From assembly GCF_029623345.1 (NCBI RefSeq), contig NZ_JAPYKH010000019.1:1-64000 (forward strand): 64,000 nucleotides of DNA, read 5' to 3'. The notes under the pieces are model-generated. The model had not been told where the DNA came from and did no database searches. It saw nothing but the letters and a program-made list of their open reading frames with translations. The position numbers and the translations under genes are program-made. Numbering within the stretch: the first letter of the stretch is position 1; each line of letters opens with the position of its first letter. This stretch comes from Sphingomonas phyllosphaerae (GTDB taxonomy: Bacteria > Pseudomonadota > Alphaproteobacteria > Sphingomonadales > Sphingomonadaceae). This document shows positions 8,680 to 16,697 of the stretch, piece by piece.

Positions 8680-9354
8680 ATGTACCGCCCGCTCCGTTGC
8701 GCCCTGCTCCTCCTCACCGCCGCGCCCGCGGCCGCCGCGACGGTCCCACCCAGCTGGGTCGGCACGGTGCAGGGCCGGCTCGCCGTCGACGCCGCGCTCC
8801 ACGCGCTGAGCGACCGGCTCGCCGCGAGCGACAGCGCCACTCTGGTGCTCGATGGCTGGTGCGCCGAGCATCAGATGGCGGCCGATCCCAAGATCAAGGC
8901 GGAGCGCGTGCGCGGCGACGAGCGCGCCGCCCCAGCCGAGATCCGCGAACTGCTCAAGGTTTCCGCCACCGAGTCGCTCGGCTATCGCCACGTCCGGCTC
9001 CGCTGCGGGCAGCACGTCCTGTCCGACGCCGACAATTGGTACGTCCCGGCGCGGCTCACGTCGGACATCACCCGCCAGCTCGACACCAGCGACACGCCGT
9101 TCGGCCGCGCCGCGCAGCCGCTGCATTTCCGCCGCTACACGCTGTCGAGCCAGCACCTGTGGTCGCCACTGCCGCGGCGCTGGGAGACGCTGGCGGCGTG
9201 GCGCTGGCCGCGTCGCGCCGAGATCGACGTCGCCGACACGGTGATCGAGAACCGCGCGGTGCTGCTCCTCCCCGACGGCACCCCGATCAGCGCGGTGGTC
9301 GAGCGCTACACCGCCGCGGTGCTGGCTTACCCCGCGCCGCTCATCGCGCGCTGA
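8680..9354 (+). CDS. Secreted protein with chorismate-lyase/UTRA-like C-terminus
   Basis: A 224-residue protein with a probable Sec signal (hydrophobic RCALLLLTAAP then AAAA-TV). Of the mature part, the region NWYVPARLT, LDTSDTPFGR and the C-terminal NRAVLLLPDGTPISAVVERYT follow the pattern of the chorismate lyase-like/UTRA fold (hydrophobic strand, DG-PIS, E-Y). Chorismate lyase is cytosolic, so this secreted version is unlikely to be UbiC and more likely binds a small ligand. No ribosome site is seen before the ATG, but a TATAAT is 6 bases upstream. It lies 73 bases before the ATP-grasp/alpha-E gene on the same strand. Function unknown; the fold call rests on pattern only. Confidence 0.6.
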   Translation: MYRPLRCALLLLTAAPAAAATVPPSWVGTVQGRLAVDAALHALSDRLAASDSATLVLDGWCAEHQMAADPKIKAERVRGDERAAPAEIRELLKVSATESLGYRHVRLRCGQHVLSDADNWYVPARLTSDITRQLDTSDTPFGRAAQPLHFRRYTLSSQHLWSPLPRRWETLAAWRWPRRAEIDVADTVIENRAVLLLPDGTPISAVVERYTAAVLAYPAPLIAR

Positions 9355-9371
9355 AACATTGCACCGCGGCT

Positions 9372-9400
9372 TTGCACTGCACCGCGGCATCGCCTAGGGT
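9372..9400 (+). promoter_or_regulatory. Candidate promoter for ATP-grasp/alpha-E operon
   Basis: TTGCAC (9372-9377), a 17-base spacer and TAGGGT (9395-9400) give a plausible sigma-70 promoter 28 bases before the GTG at 9428. The spacer contains TGCACCGCGGC, which also occurs at 9360-9370, forming an 11-base direct repeat. Confidence 0.3.
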
Positions 9401-9427
9401 CGGCCCATCCCGCGCACGGAGGACCGA

Positions 9428-11899
9428 GTGGCGACCCAGCCTGCCCTGTTCGATGCCGGGACCAATGCCCGCCGCTGGCTCGACGATTATGCCGGCGGCC
9501 CGGATGACGCGATGCGCGCGGGCGACGTCGCCGCGTCGCTGGCGATGCTGGAGGAACTCGCCGCGGTCGCTGGCGACGATCTCGGCCACGCGCGCGAGCG
9601 GGTGCAGCGCCACGCCGCCGACATCGGCACCGGCTTCCGCATCATCGGCGAGGACAGCGAGCGGCCCTGGCCGGTCAGCCCGATCCCGCTGCTGATCGAG
9701 GCCGACGAATGGGCCCGTATCGAACGCGGCGTCGCGCAGCGCGCCGATCTGTTCGAGACCATCCTCCAGGACCTGTACGGCGCGGCCCAGCTGGTCGAGC
9801 GCGGCCATCTGCCCGCCACGCTCGTCACCGGCAGCCCCTATTTTCTTCGCCCGCTCGTCGGCCTGCCGCCGCCGGGCGGCTATCACCTCCGCTTCGTCGC
9901 GGTCGATCTCGGGCGCGGCCCGTCGGGCGAGTGGCGCGTGCTCGGCGACCAGCTGCGCGCGCCGGTGGGCGCGGGCTATGCGCTGGAGAACCGGCTCGCG
10001 GTCAGCCGCACGCTCGGCGGATTGCAGGGCCGCCTCAACGTGCGGCGCCACGCGCCCTTCTTCGCCGCCTTCCGCGACGGGCTCGCCGCCGCGTGCCGCC
10101 GCAGCGACCCGCGGATCGGGCTGCTCACGCCGGGCCGCTACAATCCCAGCTATCCCGAGCAGGCGCACCTCGCGCGCTACCTCGGGCTGCTGCTGGTCGA
10201 GGGTGACGATCTCGCCGCGCTCGAGGACCGGCTCTACGTCCGCACGATCGGCGGGCTCAAGCGAGTCGACGCTTTGTGGCGGCGGCTCGATCCGAGGCTG
10301 CTCGACCCGCTCGCCTTCGACTCGCACTCAACCATCGGCGTGCCCGGCCTGATCGACGCCTGGGCCGCGGGCAATGTCGTGCTCGCCAACGCGCCCGGCG
10401 CGGGGGTGCTGGAGAGCGCCGCCTTCGGCGCCTTCCTGCCCCAGCTCGCCACCCGGCTCACCGGTGCGGACCTGATCCTGCCCAACATCGCCACCTGGTG
10501 GTGCGGCCAGCCGTGCGAGGCGCAGCATGTCGCGGCCGAGCTGCCCTCGCTGCTGCTCTCCTCCGCGTTCGGCGCGCGTACGCTCGGCCTGCCCGGCGAG
10601 GCGCCGGTAGCGGGCGCCGACCTCTCGGAGGCGCAGCGCGCCGCGCTGCTGGAGGCGATGACCGCGCGTCCGCAGGACTATGTCGGGCAGGAGATCGTCC
10701 GCCTCTCGACCATGCCGGTGGTGATCGCGGAGCGGATGGAGCCGCGCCCGTTCACGCTGCGCGTCTTCGCCGCGCGCGACCGCGACGGCCGCTGGCAGGT
10801 GATGCCCGGCGGCTTCGCACGGATCGGCGCCCACCCGGATCCGCGCGCGGCGGTGATGGGTGAGGGCAGCTGGTCCGCCGACGTCTGCGTCCACGGCCCC
10901 GATCCGGTCGCGCCGGTGTCGCTGCTGCCCGCGGTCGACACGCTCCACGTCCGCCGCAACCCGGGCACATTGCCGAGCCGGGTCGCGGACAATTTCTTCT
11001 GGCTCGGCCGCTATCTCGAGCGCGGCGAGGCGATGCTGGCGGTGATCCGCGTGATGCTGGGCAATTCCATCGACGCCGACGCCGGCGCGGCGCTCGGCAC
11101 CGCCACGGTCGCCAAGCTGGTCAACGAACTGGTCGGTGCGGGCGCCGCGCCCGCACCGCCGTCGCTGCGCCGCGCCGACCTCACCCAGTTCGCGCGCACC
11201 GCGATGGAGGCGCGCGCCGACGGTTGGCAGTCGGTCGCCGCGATCAACGCGCACGCGCAGCGGATCGCGGGCGGCTCGCGCGACCGGCTCTCCGCCGACA
11301 TGATCCGGCTGCTCGACGCGCCCTTCCCGTCCCACCGCGGGCTGCTCGACCGCGCCGGCTCGCTCCAGCGCCGCTACGCCGCGATCGCCGGGCTCTCGGC
11401 CGAGCATATGGGGCGGACCGCGGCGTGGCGCTTCCACGACCTCGGCCGCCGCATCGAGCGCGCGCAGGCGATCGCGCGCGCCGCGCGCGTGTTCGGCGCG
11501 GTGGGTGCGGGGCTCGACGATCTCTCGACCCTGCTCGACCTCGGCGATAGCCAGATCAGTTACCGCCAGCGCTATCTCACCGGGATCGCGCGCGTACCGG
11601 TGCTCGACCTGGTGGTGCTCGATCCCGGCAACCCGCGCGCGCTCGCCTTCCAGGTGGAGGCGATCCGCGATCATCTCGCGCGGCTGCCGGTGCTGGAGGA
11701 CGACGGCATGGCCGAGGCGCAGCAGATCGAGGCGACCGAGCTCTACGCGATGGTCGCGCCCGAGCAGGCCGCGACGCTCACCGGCGAGCTGCTGCTGGCA
11801 GTGGATCAGCGGCTCGGGCGGCTGTCCGACGCGGTGGCGCGCCGGTATTTCCTGCAGGGCGCCGAGCCGCTGCGCGCCGGCGGGCTGACACTGGCATGA
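9428..11899 (+). CDS. Circularly permuted ATP-grasp + alpha-E fusion
   Basis: An 823-residue fusion. Residues ~1-480 are a circularly permuted ATP-grasp type 2 domain (old DUF404/407): RPWPVSPIPLLIEADEW, LFETILQDLYG, YFLRPLVGLPPPGGYHLRF, GLLTPGRYNPSYPEQAHLAR, and VVLANAPGAGVLES near the end. Residues ~515-815 are an alpha-E helical domain (old DUF403) starting at LPSRVADNFFWLGRYLERGE. ATP-grasp proteins of this class are predicted amide or peptide ligases; the substrate is not known. Many genomes encode the two halves as separate genes. The GTG start is supported by CGGAGGA 5 bases upstream. It overlaps the transglutaminase gene by four bases (ATGA), so the two are co-translated. Confidence 0.9.
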   Translation: MATQPALFDAGTNARRWLDDYAGGPDDAMRAGDVAASLAMLEELAAVAGDDLGHARERVQRHAADIGTGFRIIGEDSERPWPVSPIPLLIEADEWARIERGVAQRADLFETILQDLYGAAQLVERGHLPATLVTGSPYFLRPLVGLPPPGGYHLRFVAVDLGRGPSGEWRVLGDQLRAPVGAGYALENRLAVSRTLGGLQGRLNVRRHAPFFAAFRDGLAAACRRSDPRIGLLTPGRYNPSYPEQAHLARYLGLLLVEGDDLAALEDRLYVRTIGGLKRVDALWRRLDPRLLDPLAFDSHSTIGVPGLIDAWAAGNVVLANAPGAGVLESAAFGAFLPQLATRLTGADLILPNIATWWCGQPCEAQHVAAELPSLLLSSAFGARTLGLPGEAPVAGADLSEAQRAALLEAMTARPQDYVGQEIVRLSTMPVVIAERMEPRPFTLRVFAARDRDGRWQVMPGGFARIGAHPDPRAAVMGEGSWSADVCVHGPDPVAPVSLLPAVDTLHVRRNPGTLPSRVADNFFWLGRYLERGEAMLAVIRVMLGNSIDADAGAALGTATVAKLVNELVGAGAAPAPPSLRRADLTQFARTAMEARADGWQSVAAINAHAQRIAGGSRDRLSADMIRLLDAPFPSHRGLLDRAGSLQRRYAAIAGLSAEHMGRTAAWRFHDLGRRIERAQAIARAARVFGAVGAGLDDLSTLLDLGDSQISYRQRYLTGIARVPVLDLVVLDPGNPRALAFQVEAIRDHLARLPVLEDDGMAEAQQIEATELYAMVAPEQAATLTGELLLAVDQRLGRLSDAVARRYFLQGAEPLRAGGLTLA

Positions 11900-12828
11900 G
11901 CGACACGCTCGCGCTCCCGCCGCTCGCCGCCGACGGCGGACATACGATGCGCTACGACATCGTCCACGTCACCCGCTTCGACTATGGCAATGCGGTCAAG
12001 TTCGCGCGCTGCAACCTGCGGCTGCGCCCGATCGACTGGCCGGGGCAGCGGGTCGAGTCCTACGCGCTGACGGTCGCGCCGGCCGGGCGCGTCCAACCCG
12101 CCCGCGCCGAGGCGGGGCTGGCGCATGTCGCGCGGCTGGTGATCGAGGAGCCCGTGCGCTCGCTCACGATCGAGAGCCGCGCGCGGGTGACGATCGATCG
12201 CGCCGTGCCCGTGCCGCAGGCGGACGACCCGTCGCTCGCCGAAGTGGCGGCGCTGGCGCGGGCCTCGAACGACCTCTCCGCGGCAGGACCCGCGGCCTAT
12301 CTCTTCCCCTCGCCGCTGATCCCGCTCGATCCCGCCATCGCCGATTATTGCCGCGCCGATCTCGCCCCCGAGCGCAACGCGCTGGAGGCGGGGATCGCGC
12401 TGGCGCGGCGGATCCAGCGCGACTTCGTCTTCGATCCCGCCGCCACGCTGGTCGACACGCCGCCGCATGAGGCGTTCCGCCAGCGCCGCGGCGTGTGCCA
12501 GGATTTCGCCCAGGTGATGATCACCGGCCTGCGCGCCGCCGGTCTGCCCGCCGCTTATGCCTCGGGCTATATCCGCACCCTTCCCCCGCCCGGGCAGGAG
12601 CGGCTGGTCGGCGCCGACGCCACCCATGCCTGGGTGCTGCTGTGGTGCGGCCCCGCACGCGGCTGGATCGGGCTCGACCCCACCAACGGCATCTGGATGG
12701 CGAGCGACCATGTCGTCGTCGCGATCGGGCGCGACTATGCCGAGATCGCGCCGGTCGACGGCGTGGTGCTCGGCTCAGGCGCGCAGGCGATGGAGGTCAG
12801 CGTCGACGTCGCGCCGCTGGCGGACTGA
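11896..12828 (+). CDS. Transglutaminase-like protease family protein
   Basis: A 310-residue protein with a bacterial transglutaminase N-terminal domain (YDIVHVTRFDYGNAVKFARC) and a papain-like transglutaminase core. The triad is visible: Cys201 in RRGVCQDFAQVM, His in ADATHAWVLLW, and Asp in IGLDPTNG. In this gene neighbourhood the family is thought to cleave or remodel the amide bonds made by the neighbouring ATP-grasp/alpha-E ligase, by prediction rather than assay. The ATG at 11896 overlaps the upstream TGA; the ATG at 11947 is a possible alternative because the family homology starts there. No signal peptide is seen, so it is probably cytosolic. Confidence 0.88.
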   Translation: MSDTLALPPLAADGGHTMRYDIVHVTRFDYGNAVKFARCNLRLRPIDWPGQRVESYALTVAPAGRVQPARAEAGLAHVARLVIEEPVRSLTIESRARVTIDRAVPVPQADDPSLAEVAALARASNDLSAAGPAAYLFPSPLIPLDPAIADYCRADLAPERNALEAGIALARRIQRDFVFDPAATLVDTPPHEAFRQRRGVCQDFAQVMITGLRAAGLPAAYASGYIRTLPPPGQERLVGADATHAWVLLWCGPARGWIGLDPTNGIWMASDHVVVAIGRDYAEIAPVDGVVLGSGAQAMEVSVDVAPLAD

Positions 12829-12837
12829 GCCGGCGGC

Positions 12838-13449
12838 TCAGCCGCGCCGTGCGATGGTCCCGATCGCATAGGCCGCGGCGCGGCGCGCGCTGTCCGCCAG
12901 CCCGGTCTCGCCCTCGGAGAAGCGCAGCCACAGCCGCCCGAGCGCGGCGAAGCCGAGCGTCCCCGCGATCCCCGCGACTCGATGCGCCATGTCCGCCAGC
13001 GCCGCCGGATCGCGCTCGTCGCGCGCCGCGGCCAGCATCGCGCCGAAGCGCTCGACCAGCCCCGCCACCTCGGCGGCGCCGAAGCTCGCCTCGAGCCGGT
13101 CGAGCGTCGCCAGCGTGGCGTCTCGGTGCCAGTCCGCGAGCGCGTCGGCGAGCGCGTCGGGCATGCCCTCCGCCGACACTGCCGCGTCATAGCCGAGCGC
13201 CCGCCAATCGTGCCGCATGATCCAGTCGGCGGGTGCGAGCGCGAGCACGGGAAGGTACGGCACGTCGGCGAGCGCACGAACCCGGGCGGGCGACGGTGTG
13301 CCCGGCGTGATAGCGATGAGCGCGGCGTCGGGCGCCTCGGCCTCGACATGCGAACCGGCCGCCCGATCGCAAACCCGCCAATCGGCGACGTTCAGCGTCG
13401 CCGCGGCGGGCCCAACGAGGATGAGACAATGATTCTTCTTTATCCGCAT
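12838..13449 (-). CDS. Hpt phosphotransfer protein with receiver-like N-terminus
   Basis: A 203-residue protein. The C-terminal ~110 residues form a four-helix histidine phosphotransfer domain, with the phospho-accepting His156 in DMAHRVAGIAGTLGF. The first ~95 residues alternate strands and helices like a receiver (CLILVG, DAALIAI, LPVLALAP, YDAAVSAE) but lack the acidic pocket, the phospho-Asp and the Lys, so this part should be inert. I chose the ATG at 13449, which has GGTGGAAG upstream; the frame extends to 13509. It diverges from the LuxR-type regulator/hybrid kinase genes and is the obvious phosphorelay partner for them. Confidence 0.8.
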   Translation of the reverse strand: MRIKKNHCLILVGPAAATLNVADWRVCDRAAGSHVEAEAPDAALIAITPGTPSPARVRALADVPYLPVLALAPADWIMRHDWRALGYDAAVSAEGMPDALADALADWHRDATLATLDRLEASFGAAEVAGLVERFGAMLAAARDERDPAALADMAHRVAGIAGTLGFAALGRLWLRFSEGETGLADSARRAAAYAIGTIARRG

Positions 13450-13506
13450 CAAACTTCCACCGTTCCGGTCGAAAAATCGCTCGACAGACCGGCCTCGTCG
13501 GGAAAC

Positions 13507-13543
13507 CATCCTACCGCAAAAAGATAAGTAAATCGGTAGGATG
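13507..13543 (+). promoter_or_regulatory. Perfect 10-bp hairpin covering a start codon
   Basis: CATCCTACCG (13507-13516) and CGGTAGGATG (13534-13543) are perfect reverse complements around a 17-base A-rich loop. The right arm contains both the purine stretch GGTAGG and the ATG of the LuxR-type regulator. In RNA it would hide the start; as DNA it could be an operator flanking an AT-rich -10 region. Confidence 0.65.
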
Positions 13544-14191
13544 CCAGAGCAGGAGCAGAGATTAGGGGGCCGTGCCCTCGTTGCTGACGATCACCCGCTG
13601 ACGCGGGAAGGGCTGTCGCTTGCCGCACGTGCGGCGCTACCCGGCGTCTCGGTCGTCGCGGTGGGCACCGTACGCGAGGCGAGTGAGGCTGCCGCGCGCG
13701 GACCGTTCCGCATGATCCTGCTCGACTTCCACCTGCCCGACGCCAACGGCTTCTCGGGCCTGCTGACCTTGCAGATGCACGCGCCGCGGACCCCGGTGGT
13801 GCTCGTCACCGCCAGCGAGGAGCCCTCCCTGGTCGAGGCGGCGCGCGCGCTCGGCGCCGCCGGCTATCTGTTCAAGAGCCTGCCGCTCGACTCATTGGCC
13901 GAGCGGCTGCGCCGGATCGATGCCGGCCAGATTGCCTTCCCCCCGGTCAGCGGTGCGACACCCCAGCTCGGCGACCTGCGCGCGCGGATCGAGACGCTCT
14001 CGCCGGCGCAGCGCAGCGTGCTGATCGCGCTCGCCGATGGTCGCTCGAACAAGCAGCTCGCGCGCGACCTCGACGTCACCGAGGCGACGATCAAGGCGCA
14101 CATGACCGCGATCTTCCGCAAATTGGGCGTGATCAACCGCGCGCAGGCGATGCTGGCGGTACAGCCGCTGCTTGGCGCCGCACCGCGGTGA
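13541..14191 (+). CDS. LuxR/NarL-type response regulator
   Basis: A 216-residue DNA-binding response regulator. The receiver (about 12-130) has the acidic pair ADDH, the phospho-Asp62 in LLDFHLPD, the Thr of LVTAS and the Lys of LFKSLP. The C-terminal LuxR helix-turn-helix shows LSPAQRSVLIALADG, SNKQLARDLDVTEATIKAH and IFRKLGVINRAQA. Its stop overlaps the GTG of the hybrid kinase (GTGA), so both are made together. The start ATG lies inside a perfect hairpin. The normal phosphodonor is probably the adjacent kinase, directly or through the divergent Hpt protein. Target genes are not evident. Confidence 0.93.
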   Translation: MPEQEQRLGGRALVADDHPLTREGLSLAARAALPGVSVVAVGTVREASEAAARGPFRMILLDFHLPDANGFSGLLTLQMHAPRTPVVLVTASEEPSLVEAARALGAAGYLFKSLPLDSLAERLRRIDAGQIAFPPVSGATPQLGDLRARIETLSPAQRSVLIALADGRSNKQLARDLDVTEATIKAHMTAIFRKLGVINRAQAMLAVQPLLGAAPR

Positions 14192-16284
14192 GCGCCGCGA
14201 CGCGCCCGCGGCCGCCCTCGCGTCGACGCTTCCTGCTGGCCGCCGCGCTCGTTCCGCTGCTGATGGCGGCGCTGATCGCGTGGACCGACACGGAATATGC
14301 GCGCTCGCTACGGTTGCAGGCGATGGCGACGCGCTCGTTCGACCGCGAGCGCGCGCAGGTGATGCTGCTCTCCGCGGTGAAGGACGCCGAGACCGCGCAG
14401 CGCGGCTATCTGCTCACCGGCGACCCCGCCTTCCTCCGTCCCTATGCGCCCGCCCGCCGCCTCGCGTCGCGACTCCGTGCGGTGGAGGGAGTCGCCGCGC
14501 CAGAGGTGGCGGCGCTGATCGACACCAAGTTCGCCGAGCTGGACCGCACGCTCGCGCTGTTCCGCGCCGGGCAGCACGCCGCCGCGCGCGACGCGGTGGC
14601 CGACGGTGAAGGGCGCCGCGTCATGGACCGGCTGCGCGTCGCGCTCGCGCGCGCGGGCACCGGCGAGCGGGCGCTGACCGCCGAGCGCCGCGCCGCCTTC
14701 GCGCGGCAGCGGAGCGATCTGCGGCTGCTGCTGCTCGCCACCGCGGCGGTGCTGACGCTGGCGCTGGCGGTGACGCTGCGCTCGCTGTGGCGGTCGCGCT
14801 GCGCGGCCTATGATTCCGCGCTCGACGCCTATGAGAAGGGCGAGCGCAACGCCGCGATCCTGCGCGGCACCAGCGACGCGCTGCTGATCCTGAATCCCAG
14901 CGGCACGATCGAGATGATCAACGATGCCGCCAGCGCGCTGCTCGGCTACACGCCCGAGGAACTGGAGCGACACGACGTCGCCACGGTACTGCGCATCGCG
15001 GAGGGCCACGGCGCCTTTCACGAGCGCATCGGGCTCGACGACGGCCGGCTAGACCGTCCCTTCCTCGCCGACCGGGTCGCACGCCACCGCGACGGCAGCG
15101 AGCGGCACGTCGACGTGGCGATCGGCGTGATGCGCGTGCCGAGCGGCGACCACCTCGTGCTGTCGCTGCGCGACGCCTCCGAGCGCGCCCGGATCGAGCG
15201 CGCCAAGGACGAGCTCATCTCCACCATCGGGCACGAGCTGCGTACCCCGCTCACCTCGGTGGTCGGGTCGCTCGCGTTGCTGCGCGGCGGCGCCGCGGTG
15301 GACTTGCCGCCACAAGCAGCGCGGCTGGTCGATATCGCCGACAACAACGCGCGTCGGCTGATCCGGCTGATCAACGACCTGCTCGACATCGACCGGATCG
15401 AGTCGGGCCAGCTGGCGATGGCGCGTGCGCCGGTCGACGTGCGCGAGGTGGTGGCGCGCGCCGCGCTCGACAGCGACGGCCTCGCGCGCAGCCGCGACGT
15501 GGTGCTGGCCGACGCGTCCGCGGACTCGCCCGTGCCGGTCGAGGGCGACGCGGGGCGGCTGCTGCAAGTCGTCACCAACCTCGTCTCCAATGCGATCCAC
15601 GCCTCCCCCGCGGGCGCCACGGTGACGATTGCGGCGCGAGTTGAGGCGGGCCGCGCGCTGATCGCGGTAGAGGATCGCGGCGATGGCGTACCGGCAGCGG
15701 TGCGACCGCGGCTGTTCGAGCGGTTCGAGAGCGGCCGCGTCGCGACCCATGCGCCCGCGTCGGGACTGGGGCTGGCGATCTCGCGCGAGATCGTCCGCCG
15801 CCACGACGGAACGATCTGGTTCGAGGATCGCGACGGCGGCGGCACGCGCTTCGCCTTCGCGCTGCCGCTGGCCGGTTCCGAGGTCGGCGACGCGACCGCG
15901 TCGGACGCGCCGCTGCCGCTGCTGCTTCACCTCGATGACGACCCCGACGTCCGCGATACCGTCGCCGCAGCGCTCGCCGGGGTCGCGCGCGTGCTGCCGG
16001 CGGCAAGCCTCGCCATGGCGCGTGCGCTGCTGCGCGACGGCGCGCCGGACGTCGCTCTGCTCGACATGCAGGTGGTCGACGGCCACGGACCGGAGCTCGC
16101 GCCCGAGCTGGTCGACGCGAGCGGTGCGCCGGTGCCGGTGGTGATCTATTCGGGTCAGGCGGTGCCGCCGGCGCTCGCCGCGCACGCGCGGATCGTGCTC
16201 ACCAAGGGACGCCACGATCTGCCGGAGCTGGTCGCGACGGTGCGGCGGCTGCTCGCCGAGCGGCACGCGCCGGTGGACGCCTGA
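14188..16284 (+). CDS. Hybrid sensor histidine kinase (CHASE3-PAS-HK-REC)
   Basis: A 698-residue inner-membrane kinase. A first helix (about 12-32) and a second (about 180-200, LLLLATAAVLTLALAV) bracket a CHASE3-like helical sensor with DAETAQRGYLLTGDPAFL. A PAS domain follows (about 225-335). The dimerisation domain has His349 in STIGHELRTPLTS. The ATPase domain shows VTNLVSNAIHASP (N box), VEDRGDGVPAAV (G1) and GLGLAISREIVRRHDG (G2). A C-terminal receiver (about 575-690) keeps LDDDP, LLDMQ and the Lys of LTKGR. A hybrid kinase normally needs an Hpt intermediate, and one is encoded divergently at 12838-13449. The GTG start overlaps the previous stop, and its TGA shares an A with the next ATG. 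Confidence 0.93.
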   Translation: MSAATRPRPPSRRRFLLAAALVPLLMAALIAWTDTEYARSLRLQAMATRSFDRERAQVMLLSAVKDAETAQRGYLLTGDPAFLRPYAPARRLASRLRAVEGVAAPEVAALIDTKFAELDRTLALFRAGQHAAARDAVADGEGRRVMDRLRVALARAGTGERALTAERRAAFARQRSDLRLLLLATAAVLTLALAVTLRSLWRSRCAAYDSALDAYEKGERNAAILRGTSDALLILNPSGTIEMINDAASALLGYTPEELERHDVATVLRIAEGHGAFHERIGLDDGRLDRPFLADRVARHRDGSERHVDVAIGVMRVPSGDHLVLSLRDASERARIERAKDELISTIGHELRTPLTSVVGSLALLRGGAAVDLPPQAARLVDIADNNARRLIRLINDLLDIDRIESGQLAMARAPVDVREVVARAALDSDGLARSRDVVLADASADSPVPVEGDAGRLLQVVTNLVSNAIHASPAGATVTIAARVEAGRALIAVEDRGDGVPAAVRPRLFERFESGRVATHAPASGLGLAISREIVRRHDGTIWFEDRDGGGTRFAFALPLAGSEVGDATASDAPLPLLLHLDDDPDVRDTVAAALAGVARVLPAASLAMARALLRDGAPDVALLDMQVVDGHGPELAPELVDASGAPVPVVIYSGQAVPPALAAHARIVLTKGRHDLPELVATVRRLLAERHAPVDA

Positions 16285-16697
16285 TGTCGCTGCGCCTGCT
16301 CTTCGTCGACGATGATCCCGATATCCGCACCATCGTCGAGCTGGCGCTGGGGCTCGACCCGACGATCGAGCTGCGCGTCGCCGCCAGCGCGGACGAGGCA
16401 TTGAACGCGCTCGCCGAAACGCAGCCCGACGCCGCGCTGCTTGACGTGTCGATGCCCGACATCGACGGGCCCGCGCTACTCGCCGCGCTGCACGACCGCA
16501 GACCTGGGCTGCCGGTGATCTTCATGACCGCGCACGGGCGCGAGCGTGACGTCGCGGCGCTGCGCGCGATCGGCGCGCGGGGCGTGATCGTCAAGCCGTT
16601 CGACCCGCTGTCGCTGTCCGCACAGATCCGCGCGCTGCTCAGCGGCGGAGCGTCGCCTCCAGCCGCGCGATCGCGCCGGCGAGCTGGCGCACGCTGA
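16284..16697 (+). CDS. Single-domain response regulator
   Basis: A 137-residue receiver without an output domain: acidic pair VDDDPD, phospho-Asp54 in ALLDVSMPD, Thr in FMTAHG and Lys in IVKPFDP. Its ATG overlaps the hybrid kinase TGA (TGATG), so it is co-translated with the kinase. The last ~15 residues (SPPAARSRRRAGAR) are basic and lie over the 3' end of the convergent PilZ gene. Such receivers act as phosphate sinks, shuttles or protein-binding switches; which applies here cannot be told from sequence. Confidence 0.9.
   Translation: MSLRLLFVDDDPDIRTIVELALGLDPTIELRVAASADEALNALAETQPDAALLDVSMPDIDGPALLAALHDRRPGLPVIFMTAHGRERDVAALRAIGARGVIVKPFDPLSLSAQIRALLSGGASPPAARSRRRAGAR

Noticed and set aside
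13450..13509. N-terminal extension of the Hpt protein to 13509
   Set aside because: The ATG at 13449 has a good ribosome site, and the extension is short, basic and would reach into the hairpin of the divergent gene.
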